64,000 bases of DNA from Balneola sp. (GTDB lineage Bacteria > Bacteroidota > Rhodothermia > Balneolales > Balneolaceae): assembly GCA_003712055.1 (NCBI GenBank), contig RHLJ01000005.1, positions 186,001 through 250,000 of the forward strand. The letters are read 5' to 3'. The first letter of the stretch is position 1. Each line of letters opens with the position of its first letter. Below are positions 41,998 through 50,098 of the stretch, in pieces. The translations under genes and the position numbers were made by a program. The notes below the pieces were generated by a model. The model searched no databases, had not been told where the DNA came from, and saw nothing but the letters and a program-made list of their open reading frames with translations.

Positions 41998-42944
41998 AAG
42001 GATTTGCACATGATCTTTTCAGTCCGATCCAGGACGGCCATTTGCGGTGGAGCCTCTCTATCATCAAAACCTAACTTGTAATAAAGTTTGTGAGCTTTAG
42101 GCATCGATAAAGTAGTTTGAAGCCAAAGTGTATCAGCTTCATTTTCCATACATCTTGTGATACATCTTTCAATGAGTTTGGTGGCTATTCCCATTTTCCT
42201 GTAATCAGGAGATATGAACAGTTTAGCAAACTCAAAAGAATCTTCATCCAGTCTTTTTAAAGCAACACATCCAACTATATCTTCTTTGTATCTGGCGAAA
42301 AAAACAAATCCACCTGTCTCTATATAAGCTTTATCAGGATTTGAAAGCGTAAATTTATCTTCTTCCTCCAATTCTCCATCTAATACATCTTTTAGCCAGG
42401 GTGTTGCCAAATCAGAAAAATATTTTTTCAGACTCGGTTTATAGTCAACCACTTTAACAGTACCCCAATCCTTATTTTTTGCTGTTTCATTGATAGGAAA
42501 CTTTATTGAATTCGTATCAATCCTATTTAAGATGTTTATTAAATCAGGATGCCCGTTATCAAAAAGTTCTTTTAAAGCTCTAGTGAACGAAAGCCAAATT
42601 GGTTCTAGTTTTTTTAAGAGCTTATTCCCTTTATGGGATAATTGTACAAGTTTAGATCTTTTGTCATCAGGATTAACCTCTAATTTGACCAGCTCTTCTT
42701 TTTCAAGTTCTCTCAATACATTTTTTACCGAGATATGGGAGAAATCAATTCGATCTGCAATCTCCATGATTGCTAATGGCTTATTTGCGTTAGCGAGAAC
42801 ATAGAATACAGAAAACCAACTGGCCTTAAATTCAATACCTGCTTCTTTATAAATTTTATCTCCATCCAGATAGAGCTTTTCACTTATTCTTCTAAATCTG
42901 GTTGCTCCAGCCAGGTGACCTAGTTCTTTTAAGATATCATTCAT
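41994..42944 (-). CDS. MarR-GNAT fusion regulator/acetyltransferase
   Basis: A 316-residue fusion. Residues 1-145 form a MarR-type winged helix: AIMEIADRIDFSHISVKNVLRELEKEELVKLEVNPDDKRSKLVQLSHKG (about 59-106). Residues 160-310 are a GNAT acetyltransferase with KLFISPDYRKMGIATKLIERC (acetyl-CoA loop 249-256) and HKLYYKLGFDDRE near the end. Such fusions probably sense or modify a small molecule and control their own transcription. Directly upstream is a 13-bp inverted repeat (42957-42993), a very likely operator. The YgjV-like gene is coupled downstream. Confidence 0.9.
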   Translation of the reverse strand: MNDILKELGHLAGATRFRRISEKLYLDGDKIYKEAGIEFKASWFSVFYVLANANKPLAIMEIADRIDFSHISVKNVLRELEKEELVKLEVNPDDKRSKLVQLSHKGNKLLKKLEPIWLSFTRALKELFDNGHPDLINILNRIDTNSIKFPINETAKNKDWGTVKVVDYKPSLKKYFSDLATPWLKDVLDGELEEEDKFTLSNPDKAYIETGGFVFFARYKEDIVGCVALKRLDEDSFEFAKLFISPDYRKMGIATKLIERCITRCMENEADTLWLQTTLSMPKAHKLYYKLGFDDREAPPQMAVLDRTEKIMCKSL

Positions 42945-42955
42945 GAGTGTATTTT

Positions 42956-42994
42956 TATGAAAGGACTTTCATAAATTATAAAAGTCCTTTCATA
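42956..42994. promoter_or_regulatory. Operator-like inverted repeat of the MarR-GNAT gene
   Basis: Perfect 13-bp arms ATGAAAGGACTTT (42957-42969) and AAAGTCCTTTCAT (42981-42993), 24 bp from arm to arm, 12 bp upstream of the ATG at 42944. The first arm also belongs to a local palindrome TATGAAAGGACTTTCATA. The spacing of about two helix turns fits a dimer of winged-helix regulators; autorepression is inferred. Confidence 0.78.
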
Positions 42995-43096
42995 AATACT
43001 ACAATTTTTTAATCCTAACGAAAAGCTTTGAGTTTATGGAGAGGGGATAAGTGCCAATATGAACAGGCTAACCACAAGGCTTTTCAATCGATAAAC

Positions 43097-43621
43097 TTAG
43101 TTCGATCGTTCTTCAAATTCTTTTCTCCCTAGTGTATATAGTTTTAGCTCTTCATTACCATCTGGAAGTTTGATATACGATTGGTGTCGAAAACCGAGCC
43201 TATCTAACACTTTGCAGGATACGGTATTGTTATCTGTAGTAATGGCACTTATTTCTTCTTGTTCAAACCTTTCAAAGGCCACCTTCACCATCATCAATGC
43301 ACCTTCCGTAGCGTATCCTAGTCCTTCAAATTCTGAAAGGAGTGCATACCCGATATCTAATCCATCAACTCCATTTCTGTCATGTATGCTACAAGTCCCC
43401 ACAGGATCACCAGACTTCTTTTCGATCATCACATGGTTAATGAAACCTTTCTCCTCTAATACAGGACTCATCCGGGAATTCATGTATTCCCTTGCACGCT
43501 CATCGCTTGTGATATTTCTGTCTCCAATATTGAGGTGCCATTTTTCTGTATTCATCAGCCTGAAGAGGAAGTTGGCATCTTCTTCATTAATGAGTCTTAG
43601 TTTTAGTCGCTCCGTTTCCAT
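43097..43621 (-). CDS. RimJ-like GNAT acetyltransferase
   Basis: A 174-residue GNAT of the RimJ/RimL-like group: opening ETERLKLRLINEEDANFLFRLMNTEKW, SCSIHDRNGVDGLDIGYALLSEFEGLGYATEGALMMVKVAFE (acetyl-CoA loop with E-x-x-G-x-A) and CKVLDRLGFRHQSYIKLPDG. The start directly abuts the stop of the four-TM protein gene (43622). Last gene of a probable five-gene minus-strand operon starting with the SDR at 46529. Substrate not known (protein N-terminus or small molecule). Confidence 0.9.
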   Translation of the reverse strand: METERLKLRLINEEDANFLFRLMNTEKWHLNIGDRNITSDERAREYMNSRMSPVLEEKGFINHVMIEKKSGDPVGTCSIHDRNGVDGLDIGYALLSEFEGLGYATEGALMMVKVAFERFEQEEISAITTDNNTVSCKVLDRLGFRHQSYIKLPDGNEELKLYTLGRKEFEERSN

Positions 43622-44086
43622 CTAGAAGAATCGAAAATGAGGGCGACTTACATAAGACGAAAATTCCCAGGGTATATTTACAAGGATGATGATGAGTCCA
43701 ATAGAAAACCAGATGGTCATTGTTTTGAATTTTGCCAGATCATCGGTGTTCCTCTTAGCAGAAGAAGATCCAAAAGTGATTAAGCCAACAGCCAATATCA
43801 TCATAATGGGATGTTCCATCCCAAAAAAGCGGATGTCACTAATCTTGACAGCGTCCCCGAAGTTTTCAAAAAAATAGCGGATAATTGGGCTGATGGGGTA
43901 TAGAATAATCCCAATTAGAAATTGAATATGTGTTAAGGTTATCGTCCAATGTCTGAATCGATTATCAACAGTGTCGAACTTTTTCTTAGTAACCCACCCT
44001 CTAATCCCTAGAACGATAGAAATGAGTAGACTAATTAATACTAACCAACGGAATATGGAATGACTTGTCAAAAGTACATGATACAT
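43622..44086 (-). CDS. Four-TM membrane protein with histidines (cytochrome b-like family)
   Basis: A 154-residue protein with four hydrophobic helices (about 8-28, 48-70, 92-108 and 122-142). His9 (SHSIFRWLVL), His46 and His53 in HWTITLTHIQFLIG, and His92 in GMEHPIMMILAV are candidate haem or metal ligands. Similar small proteins in Bacteroidota are sometimes annotated as cytochrome B-like; no haem binding is proven. It lies between the AraC regulator (35 bp) and the GNAT gene (0 bp). Confidence 0.75.
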   Translation of the reverse strand: MYHVLLTSHSIFRWLVLISLLISIVLGIRGWVTKKKFDTVDNRFRHWTITLTHIQFLIGIILYPISPIIRYFFENFGDAVKISDIRFFGMEHPIMMILAVGLITFGSSSAKRNTDDLAKFKTMTIWFSIGLIIILVNIPWEFSSYVSRPHFRFF

Positions 44087-44121
44087 GTTGATTGAGTTTT
44101 GTTTATGGCATCAATTTACTC

Positions 44122-45036
44122 TTAATTCATCTTGTATTTCTTTCTATACTCTGAAGGGCTCATTCCTTCTTTATTTTTGAATAATTTTGAAAAATACTGT
44201 GGGTATTCAAACCCCAATTCATAGGCTACTTCAGAAATATTTTTATTTGGATTCAATAAAATATTCTTGGCTTCATCTATCAAGTACAATTGTAAATGTT
44301 CGGTTGTAGTTTTACCGGTCTCTTTTTTTAGAGTATCGCTAAGGTAGCGTTGGGAAACCGACATCTTTTCTGCTAACTGTTCGATACTTGGGATGCCTTG
44401 TTCTTGTAGTTGTCCCGATTCAAAATATGCCTCTAGTTGTCGGTGAAATTGCTCCAGTAAATCATTGGATAGCTCTTTTCGATTCAAAAACTGTCTTTCA
44501 TAAAAACGATTAGCATATTTCAAAAGGGTACTCAATTGAGAAATAATGAGATCTTTACTGAATTGATCCTGGTTGTTGTGGTATTCTATCTCAATACTCT
44601 CTACAATAGATTCCATCTGTCTTTCTTCTCTTGGCGAAAGATGTAAGGCTTCGTTAGCGGAGTAGGAAAAGAATCCATATTTCTTGATTTGATGTACTAG
44701 CTCCGTTCCTCGAAGAAAATCTTCATGGAAGTTTATTGAAAAGCCTTTTTGCTCAAAAACTAAGCTTTTGTCCCATTGTAAAACCTGCCTTGGAGCCATG
44801 AATACCATAGCTCCATTAGTGAAATCATATTTCGTTCGCCCATAGTTTAAATTCCCTTTCACTATTTTTTTCAAGCTAATCGTATAGCAATCATTTGTGA
44901 TAGGAGGTGAACTCTCTTTTGGACAGGGTAGAAAACTATCTCCTTTTGTGAACAGGACACTCAGCATAGGATGTTCAGGGCGAGGCAATTGCATATAATC
45001 GAAATATGCTGATAGTGTGTTAAAATGCTGCATCAT
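44122..45036 (-). CDS. AraC family transcriptional regulator
   Basis: A protein of about 304 residues with a C-terminal AraC-type double helix-turn-helix: IPSIEQLAEKMSVSQRYLSDTLKKETGKTTTEHLQ and NISEVAYELGFEYPQYFSKLFKNKEGMSPSEYRKKYK. The N-terminal half is an unspecific cupin-like sensor region. The start is ATG 45036; a TTG at 45045 would overlap the upstream membrane gene by 4 bp. The neighbour arrangement (SDR, small membrane protein, AraC) suggests it controls the operon that contains it. Confidence 0.92.
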   Translation of the reverse strand: MMQHFNTLSAYFDYMQLPRPEHPMLSVLFTKGDSFLPCPKESSPPITNDCYTISLKKIVKGNLNYGRTKYDFTNGAMVFMAPRQVLQWDKSLVFEQKGFSINFHEDFLRGTELVHQIKKYGFFSYSANEALHLSPREERQMESIVESIEIEYHNNQDQFSKDLIISQLSTLLKYANRFYERQFLNRKELSNDLLEQFHRQLEAYFESGQLQEQGIPSIEQLAEKMSVSQRYLSDTLKKETGKTTTEHLQLYLIDEAKNILLNPNKNISEVAYELGFEYPQYFSKLFKNKEGMSPSEYRKKYKMN

Positions 45037-45041
45037 ACGGC

Positions 45042-45554
45042 TCAATTATCCAGATTTTTTTCTACTGATATCAATTGTTGATTGTATGCCTTCACCCTCT
45101 CATAGGCATTACTGTCAATGAATAAAATAACCACCATAAGCGCAATGGTTGTGATACTAATGGCACGCCAGCTGGGTTTATCAACAAAAATGAGTAGCAA
45201 AGCAGCACCAACAATAATAACCGGAATGATCTTAAATACGATGGTTCGGTATTCTCCTATTATTTTTTCCGTGTTGGCTATTTCGGATTTCACAAAATCA
45301 GAGGGATCACTATTGTAAGCAGTTGCAAAGTCTGTAGTTCTGGCTTTATTGGTGAAGAGTAGGCCAAGTCCTATAGCCAAAAGCAAGATACCTGCTACCA
45401 GAGTTGGGAATATGAATGCTTTCGCCAGTTCGGTTTTTCCCAATTGCCAAAATCCTATGGTTCCTAGCACAAATAGAATTCCGAAGAAAATGAAAAATTG
45501 AGATGAGAAAACTTCGGCTTTAGCCCAATCGATTGCGGTTTTTAATATGTCCAT
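45042..45554 (-). CDS. Hypothetical four-TM membrane protein
   Basis: A 170-residue protein with helices at about residues 19-38, 46-68, 106-123 and 130-147, and a polar segment between the second and third helix (NKARTTDFATAYNSDPSDFVKSEIANTEKII). I recognise no domain. From memory similar genes occur next to AraC regulators and SDR enzymes in flavobacteria-like genomes. It lies 24 bp after the SDR gene and directly before the AraC gene. Confidence 0.75.
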   Translation of the reverse strand: MDILKTAIDWAKAEVFSSQFFIFFGILFVLGTIGFWQLGKTELAKAFIFPTLVAGILLLAIGLGLLFTNKARTTDFATAYNSDPSDFVKSEIANTEKIIGEYRTIVFKIIPVIIVGAALLLIFVDKPSWRAISITTIALMVVILFIDSNAYERVKAYNQQLISVEKNLDN

Positions 45555-45578
45555 GGTTTAGGTTTTAAGGTTTTTGAT

Positions 45579-46529
45579 TTAAATGTCCCATTTCAAACCA
45601 GTCGCTTTTTCTGATACTTCCCACAACCTTTCGGCAACGGCTTTATCCTTTGCATGAGCTTCTAATGTATGTGCTCCAACTGGACCAGTCCAGTTACTTC
45701 TACCTGTAGGTCCATAAAAACCGCTTTGATCCAGGTCTTTCTCAGTAGCGCACATCAATTGAGGATAAGCTCCTTTCTCAGCCGATTGCGTTAATGGTGA
45801 GAATTTCATCAGACCAAAAATAATTCTCATCATTAAACTGCCACTCGTTGTGATTAATGACGTTCTAGATGAACCTGGGTGACAAGCATATACTTTAACA
45901 TCCGTTTTACCAGCTTTTTTCAACTTTTCCTGTAATTCATACATACACATAATCTGGGCGAGTTTGCTTTGACTATACGCATTGTTAGGAGCGTAATCTT
46001 TATCCCAGTTCATGTCGTCAAACTTGATGGTTTTAAGTCCCATGTCGTACCCCATACTGCCTACTGTTACAATACGGCCTTTAGATTTTTCAATCAGTGG
46101 GAATAACATTCCCTGAAGGGTAAAATGACCATAGTGGTTCACACCAAGCTGACTTTCAAAACCATCAATTGTAAGTTTTTGAGTAGGTACCTGGGCGATA
46201 GCAGCGTTACAAATCAACGCATCAATATGGGATACGGTTTCAAGTACCTCCGTTGCTGCTTTTTTTACTGAAGCTTGTTCTGCCAAATCCATTTTTATAG
46301 CTGATACATGTATTTCATTTCCAAGTTCTTGCTTTAATGCGCTAATTGTATCACTTGATTTTTTTGGGTTACGATTCAGCATAACCACTTGTGCACCTTT
46401 TGATATTAATATGCGGGTAGCCTCAAACCCGGTTCCGCTCGTAGTTCCTGTTATGATGTAAGTTTTACCTCTTAAATCTCCTAGTCTTTCAGGAGTCCAT
46501 CCCTTTTTTCCAAATTCTGTCGTGTTCAT
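45579..46529 (-). CDS. SDR family oxidoreductase (retinol/protochlorophyllide-reductase-like)
   Basis: A 316-residue SDR with cofactor loop TGTTSGTG (about residues 28-35), CNAA in the NNAG position, and YSQSK (YxxxK). LAQIMCMYELQEKL and the region around VYACHPGSSRTSLITT are typical of SDRs annotated as protochlorophyllide or retinol dehydrogenase-like. Such annotation says little about the substrate in non-photosynthetic bacteria. First gene of the probable operon with a membrane protein, AraC regulator, four-TM protein and GNAT. Its promoter must lie in the repeat-rich 351 bp upstream. Confidence 0.9.
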   Translation of the reverse strand: MNTTEFGKKGWTPERLGDLRGKTYIITGTTSGTGFEATRILISKGAQVVMLNRNPKKSSDTISALKQELGNEIHVSAIKMDLAEQASVKKAATEVLETVSHIDALICNAAIAQVPTQKLTIDGFESQLGVNHYGHFTLQGMLFPLIEKSKGRIVTVGSMGYDMGLKTIKFDDMNWDKDYAPNNAYSQSKLAQIMCMYELQEKLKKAGKTDVKVYACHPGSSRTSLITTSGSLMMRIIFGLMKFSPLTQSAEKGAYPQLMCATEKDLDQSGFYGPTGRSNWTGPVGAHTLEAHAKDKAVAERLWEVSEKATGLKWDI

Positions 46530-46880
46530 CTTTATTCGTTTTAGTTATTGAATAGGATGACTCAAAAGTAGGAGTGGAGCTATTCTATTGTCTTATACCA
46601 GATTTCGAATCTTGTATACTTTTTGGGTTTTCATAGCAATTTCAATAATAAAATTTCAATAATAAAAAGGGAGAGAACTCGGTTATGCTTGGAATAGAAA
46701 TAATTAAGTAAGTCATCCTGAACTTGTTTCAGGATCTTTTGGTAGGGCGTTGACTACTTATTCTCTCGGCAATCGCTTTATAAGCTTCACGAAGATGCCG
46801 AAACAAGTTCGGCATGATGGGTTTAACATTTCTTTTAAGTCCAATACCGACCTTGCTGTGATTATCTATCAAATCGATTG
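46530..46880. other. Intergenic region with tandem and paired-hairpin repeats
   Basis: 351 bp without a gene. It holds two perfect copies of a 14-bp unit ATTTCAATAATAAA (46639-46666), then the second 101-bp paired-hairpin element (46715-46815). The part next to 46529 should contain the SDR promoter; I cannot place its boxes. Confidence 0.7.
46715..46815. repeat. 101-bp paired-hairpin element, copy 2
   Basis: Hairpins ATCCTGAA/TTCAGGAT (46715-46735, loop CTTGT) and ATGCCGAA/TTCGGCAT (46795-46815, loop ACAAG), total length identical to copy 1 (12284-12384). The region before the second hairpin (AATCGCTTTATAAGCTTCACGAAG) aligns with copy 1, while stem bases differ in a paired manner. Confidence 0.85.
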
Positions 46881-47261
46881 TTAGTTTGACTGAACTAGGG
46901 GTTTAAAACCTCCATACACCATGCGAGCGGCATCAAAAATTAATCGTTGAGGATTGAGCAGGGGAGTAACTAATTCCGTCATTCTTGGGTCAGCTGGAAC
47001 TTGTTCATTTGCTGAATCACGAACTTCTTTCGAAGGGAAAACAACCCATCCAAAAACTATGGCTTCGTCTTCTTTTGCATCGACAGCTTCTACGAATGAA
47101 CGAATACCTTCCAGGGTCAAATCCTCACCTACATATTCGAAGTAGGAGAGTGCACCGTATTCTTTCCAAATTTCAGCTACCTGCCCGGCTACGTTCTTGT
47201 ATTCATCTAAGTGAACTCTTGGGACTGGAAGGACAAAGCCATCTATGTAATTTTCACTCAT
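46881..47261 (-). CDS. DUF1428 family protein
   Basis: A 126-residue YbaA/DUF1428 protein (dimeric alpha/beta barrel): NYIDGFVLPVPRVHLDEYKNVAGQVAEIWKEYGALSYFEYVGEDL, VVFPSKEVRDSANEQVPADPRM and RMVYGGFKPLV match the family. Function unknown, although members resemble the Dabb/ABM fold. It is monocistronic between two repeat-rich gaps. Confidence 0.92.
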   Translation of the reverse strand: MSENYIDGFVLPVPRVHLDEYKNVAGQVAEIWKEYGALSYFEYVGEDLTLEGIRSFVEAVDAKEDEAIVFGWVVFPSKEVRDSANEQVPADPRMTELVTPLLNPQRLIFDAARMVYGGFKPLVQSN

Positions 47262-47368
47262 GTTTATCTATTTCTTAACGATTTCTGAACTGAGAAGATA
47301 AACAAGTTTGAGACTATTGCTCGAATAAAGCGATGGGAGTCAAAGATTTGAACGATCTGCTGAATGTG

Positions 47369-47444
47369 TCATTCCGCGGCGAAAGCCGGAATCTAGAATT
47401 GAGGTTTAAGCAAAAACTAGATTCCTGCCTTCGCAGGAATGACC
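47369..47444. repeat. 76-bp element with terminal inverted repeats, MITE-like
   Basis: Starts GTCATTCC and ends GGAATGAC. Each end is itself a hairpin (ATTCC...GGAAT at 47372-47393, loop GAAA; ATTCCTGC/GCAGGAAT at 47422-47429/47434-47441), and the inner flanks AATCTAG/CTAGATT (47391-47397/47418-47424) pair as well. The plan of ATTCC-N-GGAAT ends recalls the Neisseria dRS3-type repeat. It lies between the lon stop and the DUF1428 gene. Confidence 0.8.
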
Positions 47445-47454
47445 TAGCATTTCG

Positions 47455-49983
47455 TTAAGTAGTCTCCACTTTACTTACTTCTTCTTTGCCATTTTTACCC
47501 GCAACTGCTTTACGATGGGCATCACTAACCTTGAAGAACTCCTTTACATCATTTATGGCTTCCTTTTCCAGGATGATATCAAGTAAAGAGTCCATTCTCT
47601 CTAGATAGTCCACTTCCAGGTTGCCGATTACATCTGCTTCGATTTCGGAAACATCTTTTTCGTTCTTCTTAGGCAGAAGCACTTTTTTGATACCAGCACG
47701 CTTGGCAGCTAATACTTTTTCCTTAATTCCACCTACTGGAAGAACAAGGCCTCTTAAGGTGATTTCACCGGTAAGGGCAATGGTACCTTTTACCTTTCTT
47801 TGAGTAAAGATGGAGGCAATAGCACTCATTAAGGATACACCGGCACTAGGACCGTCCTTGGGAACTGCTCCAGCTGGAACGTGGATATGTAAATCCCAGT
47901 ACTTGAAGGCTTCTTCTGGAATACCAATCTCTTCAGCATGTGCCTTTAGATAAGAGATAGCCAGCATGGCGGATTCTTTCATCACATCACCGAGTTGACC
48001 AGTAATATTCAGTTTTCCGGAACCTCTTGAAACACTAGCTTCAATGAAAAGGATATCGCCGCCGAATGGAGTCCAGGCGAGACCAGTAGCCACACCAGGA
48101 ACGGTAGTTCGCTCAGCTACATCACTGAAGAATTTCTGTTTGCCTAGGAAATCTTCAATATCTGGAACATCCACACTGTATTGTTCCAGTTCTCCGGAAG
48201 CGACTTTAGCTGCTACCGCGCGACAAACCGCTCCAACCTGTCGATCCAGGTTACGAACGCCAGATTCACGAGTATACTCATCAATGACTTTGTGAATAGC
48301 TTCTTCAGAGATGGTAAGCTGACCTTCTTTCAAACCGTTTTCTTTGATCTGTTTTGGGATCAGGTACTTCTTAGCGATTTCAGATTTCTCCTCAAGGGTA
48401 TAACCACTAATATTGATGATCTCCATTCTGTCTCTAAGCGGGCCAGGAATGGTTTCCAAAGAGTTAGCAGTGGCAATAAAGAGAACCCTTGAAAGATCAT
48501 ATTCCAGCTCCAGGTAGTTATCACTGAACGTATCATTTTGCTCTGGGTCTAAAACCTCAAGCAGGGCAGAAGTAGGATCACCACGGTAATCGGCTCCTAC
48601 TTTATCGATCTCATCCAGCATAATAACCGGGTTTCCTTTTCCGGCTTTTTTCATAGATCGGATAATTCGGCCGGGAAGGGCGCCGATGTAGGTTCTTCGG
48701 TGTCCACGGATTTCAGCTTCATCCCGGATTCCACCCAGGCTGAACCGCTCAAATTCTCTGTTTAAAGCTCTCGCAATGGATTTCCCTAATGATGTCTTCC
48801 CAACTCCCGGAGGGCCGTAAAAACACAAAATCGGAGCTTTCATGTCCTGCTTAAGTTTAAGGACCGCCAAATACTCAATAATTCTCTTTTTGACCTTTTC
48901 CAGCCCATAATGATCTTCATCTAATACTGTTCGAGCATATTCAAGATCGAGCTTGTCCTCGGAGTACTCTTCCCAGGGTAAATCTAAGATCCATTCTAGG
49001 TAACCGTGAATAATTCCATAATTAGGAGAAGCATTTGGAGTCATCTCCAATCGCTGAAGTTCTTTCTCTGCTACTTCCCGGGCGTAGTCAGGAAGCTGTT
49101 TCTCTTCAAGTTTTTTTCTAAGCTTATCTACTTCCTGTTGTTCTGCACCTTCTCCCAGTTCTTCCTGGATGGCTTTCATTTGCTGGCGCAGGTAAAACTC
49201 TCGCTGCTGGTCGTCAATATCCGATTTAACCTTAGTGCGGATTTTCTCGCTCATATTCAGAACCTGGAGTTCCTGCTCCAGGAATTCCATAATCTTCTCG
49301 AGATTCATTGAGAATTTAGGTGTCTCGAGTAAGTCCTGCTTTTCATCCAGGTCCACATTCAGATTGGAGGCAATAAAATTGAGAAGAAAAGTAGGGCTGT
49401 TGATATTGCTTAATGCTACTGCTGCCTCCGAAGGGATATTCGGAGACTTGTTGATGATATCGACGGCGGTCTCTTTCACATTTCGGATAGAGGCGCTTAG
49501 CTCCAGTCCCTGGATATCCATTTCTTTTGGAAAGGCCTTAACCTTTGCCTTGAAATAAGGTTGATCTTGTGTGAATTCTTCTACTTTAAAAACTGATTTA
49601 CCCTGGATCACGATGCTTCGTGAGCCATCCGGCATTTTGATTAACTTCAAAATTTGAGCTACCGTACCGATGGTGTACAAGTCTTCATAGTTAGGTTCCT
49701 CAACATCCATATCCTTTTGTGTGACCACACCAATCGTTTTATCACCAGCGTATGCTTCTTTTACCAGTGCTAGCGAACGATCTCGTCCGACAGTTATGGG
49801 TACAACCACCCCAGGGAAAAGAACGGTATTCTTCAAAGGGAGGATAGGAAGGGACTCTGGTACTTTTGCTTCACTTAAGGCTTGTTCTTCTTCTTCGGAG
49901 AGCAAGGGGATGGAAGTCTCGAAGTCTTCGAAACTATCATCGTTTTGATCAAATTCGTCTAAGTAATCTAGTCTTAATTTCAT
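47455..49983 (-). CDS. lon: ATP-dependent protease Lon
   Basis: Cytoplasmic AAA+ protease of about 842 residues: N-terminal LON substrate domain ([23 protein letters not shown]), a long coiled region, Walker [10 protein letters not shown] (about residue 390), Walker [10 protein letters not shown], and the Ser-Lys dyad in [10 protein letters not shown] (Ser about 713) and [14 protein letters not shown] (Lys about 755). I start at ATG 49983, preceded by AAAAAAAGGACTTA; ATG 50001 is an alternative. Upstream frame beyond has only a TTG. A heat-shock promoter cannot be recognised from the sequence. Confidence 0.97.
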   Translation of the reverse strand: MKLRLDYLDEFDQNDDSFEDFETSIPLLSEEEEQALSEAKVPESLPILPLKNTVLFPGVVVPITVGRDRSLALVKEAYAGDKTIGVVTQKDMDVEEPNYEDLYTIGTVAQILKLIKMPDGSRSIVIQGKSVFKVEEFTQDQPYFKAKVKAFPKEMDIQGLELSASIRNVKETAVDIINKSPNIPSEAAVALSNINSPTFLLNFIASNLNVDLDEKQDLLETPKFSMNLEKIMEFLEQELQVLNMSEKIRTKVKSDIDDQQREFYLRQQMKAIQEELGEGAEQQEVDKLRKKLEEKQLPDYAREVAEKELQRLEMTPNASPNYGIIHGYLEWILDLPWEEYSEDKLDLEYARTVLDEDHYGLEKVKKRIIEYLAVLKLKQDMKAPILCFYGPPGVGKTSLGKSIARALNREFERFSLGGIRDEAEIRGHRRTYIGALPGRIIRSMKKAGKGNPVIMLDEIDKVGADYRGDPTSALLEVLDPEQNDTFSDNYLELEYDLSRVLFIATANSLETIPGPLRDRMEIINISGYTLEEKSEIAKKYLIPKQIKENGLKEGQLTISEEAIHKVIDEYTRESGVRNLDRQVGAVCRAVAAKVASGELEQYSVDVPDIEDFLGKQKFFSDVAERTTVPGVATGLAWTPFGGDILFIEASVSRGSGKLNITGQLGDVMKESAMLAISYLKAHAEEIGIPEEAFKYWDLHIHVPAGAVPKDGPSAGVSLMSAIASIFTQRKVKGTIALTGEITLRGLVLPVGGIKEKVLAAKRAGIKKVLLPKKNEKDVSEIEADVIGNLEVDYLERMDSLLDIILEKEAINDVKEFFKVSDAHRKAVAGKNGKEEVSKVETT

Positions 49984-50098
49984 TAAGTCCTTTTTTTGCA
50001 TTTCGATAGTAAATGGCAAAGACGAAGCCAGAATTAGTAAGCCCAACAAAGAGTCATGAAAATTGATTCTTGTCAGAGATGCAAGGCAAACTGTCAGT

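Noticed and set aside
48044-49558. Plus-strand frames opposite lon
   Set aside because: Antisense to conserved AAA+ and protease motifs; no independent evidence.
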